From: Erythroxylum novogranatense
Taxonomy: Eukaryota; Streptophyta; Magnoliopsida; Malpighiales; Erythroxylaceae
Direction: 5' to 3'
Assembly: GCA_029891385.1 (NCBI GenBank)
Contig: CM057230.1
Span: forward strand, 50,261,414-50,325,413
DNA length: 64,000 nucleotides
Shown: positions 57,987 to 64,000 of the stretch, one piece after another
How positions within the stretch are numbered: the first letter of the stretch is position 1
How the letters are laid out: the number at the start of each line of letters is the position of its first letter
Notes under the pieces: model-generated
Database searches by the model: none
What the model was told of the DNA's origin: nothing
The model's input: the letters and a program-made list of their open reading frames with translations, nothing else
Position numbers and translations under genes: made by a program

Positions 57987-58250
57987 TGTTATAAAAGATA
58001 GAAATAATATGGTGTGCCACTAATTGTTAATACACCACTTAATTGTTAATGCACCAAATACACCACTTAATTGTTAGTGCACCAAATGCATCACTTAATA
58101 GTTAGTGTACCACTTATATTATCATGATAGTATTTTATTAGAAATTTTGTTCTATAAATAGAAGGGTTAACTTGATGTAAGTGACACCAATTTATAAGAA
58201 GAATTCTCTTCTCCCAAATATTCTTAAATTTTAGTTTCGATTTTATAACA
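57987..58250 (+). repeat. 3' LTR of copia-2
   Basis: 264 bp, preceded by PPT-like CCAAGGGGAG (57977-57986). TATAAATAG at 58153-58161. Followed by GATCC duplication 58251-58255. Confidence 0.93.
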
Positions 58251-58687
58251 GATCCATCATTTTAGACCTATTTTAAGTCCCATTATATAGTTTATGTTTC
58301 GCTTCCTAGATTAAGCTGCAATTCATGCTCTCTTTTTTTCATTCATAATTACTTTCATCTAACTATGCTGTGAAATATAAACGGACTGTTTGGAAACCTT
58401 CGAATTGAATTCATTAACGAATTGAATTCAATTACATTAATGAAGTTGGGATTGAATTCAATTTATATTGTTTGGAACAAATCCAGTAATATTATAATTG
58501 AATTCAATTACATTGTTTGGAACAAATCCATTAATATTATAATTGAATTCAATTACACTGTTGGGAACAAATCCAATAAGATTATAATTGAATTTAATTA
58601 TTTCATATGACACATTTACCCCTGACTAAAAAATAATATTATCCAAAATAAAAGTCGTTTTAGATAGATTTTAATTATTCAAAATAA

Positions 58688-58861
58688 TTTCAAAATAATA
58701 AAAAAATTATAATTATGTCAAAAAACTATAATTTAAAAATGAAATGGCTCATGAGCGAGGCTCGCCCTCATGAGCACCAAAAGGTTAGGATCGCCCTCGA
58801 GAGCTATTTCATTTTAAATTATTATTTTTTACATAATTATAGTTTTATTATTATTTTGAAA
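58688..58861. repeat. Long imperfect palindrome (about 60-bp arms)
   Basis: Arm 58688-58750 (TTTCAAAATAATA ... GAAATGGCTC) pairs imperfectly with 58801-58861 (GAGCTATTTC ... ATTATTTTGAAA) around a 50-bp GC-richer loop. The loop has its own CATGAG/CTCATG stem. Confidence 0.85.
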
Positions 58862-58871
58862 TTATATATGG

Positions 58872-58872
<1 letters not shown>

Positions 58873-58922
<50 letters not shown>

Positions 58923-59021
58923 TACAAATTCCTTTTGGATATTTCATTATTATTATTATTATTATTATTTACAAATTCCTTTTGGATATTTCATTTATTT
59001 TGATTATTATTATTATTATTA

Positions 59022-59055
<34 letters not shown>

Positions 59056-59103
59056 GACTTATTATTATTAATATTATTTATATTATTAATATGATTATTT
59101 TCC

Positions 59104-59152
<49 letters not shown>

Positions 59153-59153
59153 G
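58873..59153. repeat. ATT and AAT microsatellites in opposite orientation
   Basis: Runs of (TTA)n at 58873-58922, 58949-58970 and about 58999-59055, then (AAT)n at 59107-59153. A CAAATTCCTTTTGGATATTTCA unit is duplicated between the first runs. The 118-codon frame here (poly-Tyr/Ile) is an artefact. Confidence 0.9.
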
Positions 59154-59393
59154 GGTTGGAAAAGAGGATAAAAGGATTAGAAAAGAAGAGGGTTTGGGTT
59201 TTTAAAAGGTTAAAAACCTAACCAACAGCCTTTAAATTTCAATTCACGTGATTTATCGTATTAATTCAATTTACAAAGGAAGCTGGGTTTAGATTTACAC
59301 ATGAATTGAATTCATGTCATTTTTTTGTTTCAAACAAGTAAATTGAATTCAATTACAAGATTGAATTCAATTCCTTGTGTTCCAAACAGGCCG

Positions 59394-60413
59394 GAAGGAA
59401 AGCATGTTTTTATCATTTGATCTCTTATAACAAAATCCAGGAACATATTATTACTCTTTTTTGTCAACATTCATGATTTGTTGTGATCTAATGTTGGAAA
59501 GGATGAATATTTTATTTTCCCAGGTGATCAGAAGCTGAATAAATTGAGAGATTTTCGGAGAATCGAAGCCACATGTCAATAAAGTTTGCATCTTTGAAGG
59601 AGGGTTCATTTAGATTTTTGTTGGAAGAGTAAAACAATTCATTTCAAACATTAGTGTAAATATTAAGGGTTGTTTTACTCTTTGTGATGGTAAATGATGG
59701 AATTTAAAACAATCCCGAAGCTCATCACCAGTACGGATTCCAAAGCATACTGTTGACAGTTAGACGCGTCAAAAATTCAAAATTAACGATAAGCACTTCA
59801 CAAGTCAAGAGCAGGAACACAAAACAATATTTTGTCCTATTCTAATGTTTTTGTTTAAATTTCAGAATTTGGTGGATTGCCTAACGAAAGAAAAATGCCT
59901 TTTCTAAGAGTTCCATAATGATAACATAATCAGTCGCAGCTCTCTACCTTCGTCTATTCGATTACATGTACGATTTCTACTTAACAATTAACAAACCCCG
60001 TAATAAGGTATTCACATCAATCCCCTCCTTTTGGAATCTTTGTTTATGATTCATTACTCAGTTCTTGACAATATTTTGTCGGGATTTCTTCTTTCTTTTG
60101 TATTATTTGAAATTTCGTCGCATTTCGCTTTCGGTTTTCCGGAGAAACAAAGGGAAGGGATCCGAAAAATAGCTTTGAGCTGTGTGTAAATCAGCTGACT
60201 GTTAATCATTCTTCATCAAATTCCAAATCTTGTCTTCAATCGGGTTCAAGCTCTGAACTTTGTTTGCGAAAGTGTTAAAGGTTCTTCAGATTCAAGCTCG
60301 AACAAAGATCTCTAAAGAAAGAGTAATTTCAAAAAGAAGTAAAACAAGAACAAGAGTTTGTGAGAAAAGAAAGGATTTTGAAGAGTTAGAGGACTTATTG
60401 CGGAGAGGTGCTG
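59394..60413 (+). promoter_or_regulatory. ARG1 upstream region and 5' leader
   Basis: About 1 kb between the TIR element and the ARG1 ATG. The last about 150 bp are purine-rich (AAGAAAGAG, AAAACAAGAACAAGAG), like a plant 5' UTR. No clear TATA box. A leader intron is possible (for example a GTATTC near 60009), but I cannot fix its borders. The part at 59437-59575 resembles 44558-44693. Confidence 0.45.
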
Positions 60414-63400
60414 ATGGGTTCGAAGAAGGCGGAAAGTACGTCAGCTCCAACAATTCGAAGAGACCCATACGAGGTGTTGTCTGTGTCAAAAGATTCTACC
60501 GATCAAGAGATTAAAACGGCTTACAGAAAGCTTGCGCTTAAGTAAGTGTTGTTTAATTTTCTCTTTTGAGTTATGCTACGGAACTTAAAGTAGTTTGAAT
60601 TTGAATCAAGGTTGGGAATTTGGTTTGTTGTAGTGGCTTTTTGAGTTAGTGGGAAGTATTCATTTTGGTTGTTAGCATATTAAATTGCTCCTTTTTAGTA
60701 TAATTCGGGCACCTGAGTTTGATTTCTACATTTTTTTCTTGCAGAACCCTTATAAGTTTGCATGAATGGTGATTGAGTCAGAAATTGAATTTTGCTGCTA
60801 GGATTTCATGTTGTTAATTAAGGCATGCTTTTCCTATGGATAAGAACATTGACTATTTTCTTTGTTAGATTTCACCAACACCCCCAAACTAACAACTGGA
60901 GATCTTTATTGCGAATACATACGGGTGCAATAAGTTTTATAAACCCTTGACCGTGTTTGTATAGATTAATTTACAACAGGAAAGGAATAGAGGAATATGT
61001 AAGAAATTTACTCTTTTGATTTCTTCTAGAGGAATGGACAGAGGAGGTGAAAAGAAAATTTGCTGTAAGTTTCTGCTCATAGTTTTTATCTTCTGACAAA
61101 AACTCCAGTTTATTGCCAATTGCTTCATTCCAAATGAACTATATGACCTCTCCTATCTTCATTAGTGTGTACGTCTCTCCTGTGAGAGTTGTGTAGTTTG
61201 ACCTTAGAAGTTGGACATACTTGCAATTAGAGGTCTTCACTCTCCTGTCAGAATAACTACCGATTTGGATTCTAAACCCTTATCTTGACATGATAACACC
61301 AAGTAAATATTATTGTTATTTTGGACAGGCACTAAACTTTATGTGTTTGCAATCACTTCGGTAGTCATTTTCCCCTCATTTAGGTGATGTGCATTGAAAT
61401 AATAGTAGAAATTTATTAGAACCGTTTCATAGAAGATCCTTTTTATTATTCTATCAATAATGGTAAAGAACTTGCCAATGTTAATATTCTATTGTTCTGA
61501 AAATGTCTCCTCTTCACTGTTTTAGCCTCTCTGTCTTTTCCTTTTCCTTTTTGAATGTATATTTGTTCATCATGATGTTGCTGGTGGTGCCCATCTTAAT
61601 TTTGTCCTTAGACTTGACCTTTAAATTGAGGGTAGGTACCATCCAGACAAGAATACCAACAGTCCTGAAGCCTCAGAGCTTTTCAAGGAGGTTGCATATT
61701 CCTACAGTATCCTATCTGATCCAGAAAAGAGGCGGCAGTATGATAGTGCAGGATTTGAGGTACTAATGCCATATTTTATTTTCCTTTTGTGTTTTATCTT
61801 TTAGTTTGATGTGGTGAACTTCCCAGATGTGTTGTATAAATAATCTTAGACTTTTATGATACTTAAGGTGGTCCTTTGTAATATCTTTAATCCTATCATG
61901 TTTTATGCCATCAAATGAAATCATGTCAAACTTGATCCTGACAATCTTAGAAGAGAACTCAATCAGCCTCCTGACTGCCCAAGTTCATAGGAACCTTAAT
62001 AATTCTTCAGAGAACTTCTTGAACTGAATGCTATCACTGTAATTTTCCTTTAAATGAAAAAAGTTATTGAATATCTTGGGATTAATCTGCTACCATAATG
62101 AAAATATTAGAAACTACTTGTGATTATTCTTGTTTCTAGTATTTGTAGAACTCCAGTTTGAGTAGGTTTTTATATGCTCTTGCATATATAAGTCATAAAG
62201 ATTTTCAAGATTATGGTGACTTTATTTTCCCTGTACATTTTTGGTCATATAAAGTGAAGACTCTGAAGTCCAAGCAGCTTTTCATTTATTATACATTGTG
62301 ATCGAGTACGAATGGATTTAAATTTGTGTATAACATCATATTAGATGAGGTGATAACTTTGTATAATTCTTTCCTTTTGTCAAGTTTGCATGAAAGTTAT
62401 TTTCTATTTACTAATGTAGAATCATATAAATTATGATCAGGCTCTTGATGCTGAAAGCATGGATATGGAAATTGATTTATCTAATCTGGGAACTGTTAAT
62501 ACAGTCTTTGCTGCATTATTCAGGTGATTTCGAACCAGAAACATTTGATGGCTGTGTTATATGAAGCTTTTTATTAAGTCTGACTCCTTTATCTTTTAAA
62601 CAGTAAGCTTGGTGTCCCCATCAAAACTACAATCTCTTCCAATGTTCTTGAAGAAGCACTGAATGGAACTGTCACTGTTAAGCCTCTTCCTATTGGAACG
62701 TCAATCAGTGGAAAGGTCCCTAGTCTTTTTAGTCTTTTTCATGAATGATAAAGCTATATTCTTTTACACCTGCTGCTTATTTTGTGTTTCCATGCAGGTG
62801 GAGAAACAGTGTGCACATTTCTTTGGTGTCACTATAAATGAACAACAAGCTGAATCAGGGATTGTTGTGAGAGTAACTTCAAATGCACAAAGCAAATTTA
62901 AGGTTCCAATTATTTGTTCTATCTTCCGCTTCTTTTCCCTACACAAGTGTTTATCTGTTCCCTAAGCTTAGTTTCTTCTATAAAATTGTTGAAGCATGTT
63001 ATTGGACGTTTGTAATTTTCAGCTACTTTATTTTGAGCAAGATGCAAATGGTGGCTATGGATTAGTATTACAGGTATTCTCCCTTTTTCTCCAATTTTTA
63101 GTGTATGTGCATCTATTTTTCTATGTCAAAATCTGGCTTCTGCTTTCTATTTTTTTAACTGGAATTGACCACTTGTAGATGCAATTTATTTGCGTTTCAT
63201 TTTGTATCAATCAAGCTACTAGGCAATTCCATGCTATTAAATTTAATATATTCGGGTGAGAGTAGACTATGAATTTATAGTGTATACTTTATGTTTGTAC
63301 TACCTAAGAAATAATATATTTAACACTGGTAATTCATATTTCATGATGCACAAATAAATGCTGATTTCAAACCTCAGCTATAATGTCATCTTTTGTATAT

Positions 63401-64000
63401 CCTCTGCAGGAAAATCCTGATTAGTGGGGGGACATGGAAACTCTCTATCATTAAAAAAATTGAACATGAGCATTTTCTATAGTATAAAAGGGCAATCTAA
63501 AATGTTATATGAAAACTATGAATTAGATCAATGAAATAAAAGTAAGGAAACATTCTTTTAGTGGTTTCAAGGAATAGTACAATTAGATCAATGAAATAAA
63601 AGTACGGAAACATTCTTTCAGTGGTTTTGAGGAATAGTCTAAGTAAGAAAAGATCTTGTCGTTGAAATCCTTGTTACATTGGGTCCTTCATAGGAGACCT
63701 ATATCATTGGATAATACACCCAAGTGCGAAAAAGTAATATGTTGTTACCTCTGCAGGAAGATAGTGAGAAGACAGGCAAGGCGACATCTGCAGGGATGTA
63801 TTTTCTACATTTTCAAGTGTACAGGATGGACTTAACAGTGAATGCGGTGTGAAACTCTTCCAATTTGCTAATTATCTTCTAGCATTTAAGGATTTTTCTA
63901 TTTATCTTCTTACTGTTCTTGATACCATTGTGTATACTTTGTGAGCAGTTGGCGATGGCTAAAGATCCCGATGCTGCATTCTTTAAAAGGTTGGAAGGAC
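60414..64000 (+). CDS. ARG1: DnaJ-type co-chaperone, ARG1 (altered response to gravity) ortholog, 5' part
   Basis: Eight exons give one open frame with consensus borders: 60414-60541, 61636-61759, 62441-62523, 62604-62715, 62798-62902, 63023-63073, 63757-63846 and 63949-64000 (continues past the window). The start MGSKKAE is the first ATG in frame; length and sequence after it match the family N-terminus. The J domain runs from about residue 17 (RRDPYEVL) through YHPDKN (residues 44-49, HPD intact and just past the exon 1/2 junction) to [11 protein letters not shown]. Then come [35 protein letters not shown] and [11 protein letters not shown] blocks, shared with Arabidopsis ARG1 and closer to ARG1 than to its paralog ARL1. 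In Arabidopsis, ARG1 is a peripheral endomembrane DnaJ-like protein acting in root and hypocotyl gravity signalling and auxin redistribution; the coiled-coil C-terminus lies outside the window. No damage is seen. Confidence 0.93.
63521..63640. repeat. 60-bp tandem duplication in ARG1 intron 6
   Basis: 63521-63580 and 63581-63640 both begin AATTAGATCAATGAAATAAA and differ at about six of 60 positions. It lies between exons 6 and 7. Confidence 0.95.

Larger units (their letters stand above)
44699..58250 (+). mobile_element. Ty1/copia element (copia-2) with a nested Sirevirus
   Basis: Two 264-bp LTRs (44699-44962, 57987-58250) differ at seven positions by my count. They start TGTTATAAAAG and end TTTATAACA. 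The element is flanked by perfect 5-bp duplications GATCC (44694-44698, 58251-58255). Domains on the + strand: gag, protease, integrase, RT, RNase H. A second copia element is inserted in its gag (46754-54095). I do not assign a lineage with confidence. Confidence 0.95.
58382..59393. mobile_element. MITE-like TIR element with subterminal repeats
   Basis: The ends are inverted: CGGACTGTTTGGAAAC at 58382 and the complement of CGGCCTGTTTGGAACA at the right end. Each continues into ATTGAATTCAATT repeats; these recur at least four times on the left and three on the right. No coding capacity and no clear target duplication. A CTGTTTGG-type terminus is common in plant MITEs, but the superfamily is not assignable. 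Confidence 0.7.

Noticed and set aside
58715..59071. 118-codon frame with long Tyr and Ile runs
   Set aside because: Translation of ATT microsatellites and a palindrome.
63411..63426. Alternative ARG1 exon 7 start
   Set aside because: It meets an in-frame stop after four codons and does not match the family; the exon at 63757 restores the conserved sequence.

Overview
The window is plant nuclear DNA, almost certainly from a eudicot. About 58 kb of nested transposable elements lies beside one intact-looking host gene, a DnaJ-type gene that closely resembles Arabidopsis ARG1 (ALTERED RESPONSE TO GRAVITY 1). It starts at 60414 and runs off the right edge. Everything else I can name is Ty3/gypsy, Ty1/copia, hAT or MITE-like sequence, and every element ORF is broken by stops or frameshifts.

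Left block (1-44.2 kb): the host layer is an old + strand Ty1/copia element (copia-1), left as fragments 6459-7130, 18932-21894 and 43043 to roughly 44.2 kb. Three insertions split or flank it. (a) A Tekay-type chromovirus LTR, cut by the left window edge, ends at 6458 and carries a hAT element (1998-6311, 8-bp TSD GCATGGAC). (b) A Tekay-type chromovirus lies on the minus strand at 7131-18926 (5-bp TSD GTTGT); its 5' LTR holds a 1991-bp solo LTR at 14651-16641. (c) An Athila-type element lies on the minus strand at 21895-43037 (TSD ATGAT). Its reverse transcriptase is split by an 11.3-kb + strand gypsy element (27417-38715) that has 4.3-kb LTRs and no recognisable gag-pol.

Right block (44.7-58.3 kb): a + strand Ty1/copia element (copia-2, 44699-58250, TSD GATCC, 264-bp LTRs) has a Sirevirus (SIRE/Maximus-type copia, 46754-54095, TSD TCTAC) inserted in the 3' part of its gag. 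After this come a 1-kb TIR element with a long palindrome and ATT microsatellites (58382-59393), the ARG1 upstream region, and ARG1 exons 1-8.

The observation most worth following up: three different gypsy LTR families here (the minus-strand chromovirus, the solo LTR, the long-LTR element) share two sequence modules at matching positions. One contains a consensus 5' splice donor (AG|GTGAGTAA). The other has two adjacent small hairpins followed by a pyrimidine-rich CAG that looks like a 3' splice acceptor. Together they would define a 0.5-0.8 kb intron inside the LTR leader. The long-LTR element also looks like a non-autonomous element that never carried gag-pol in its current form.
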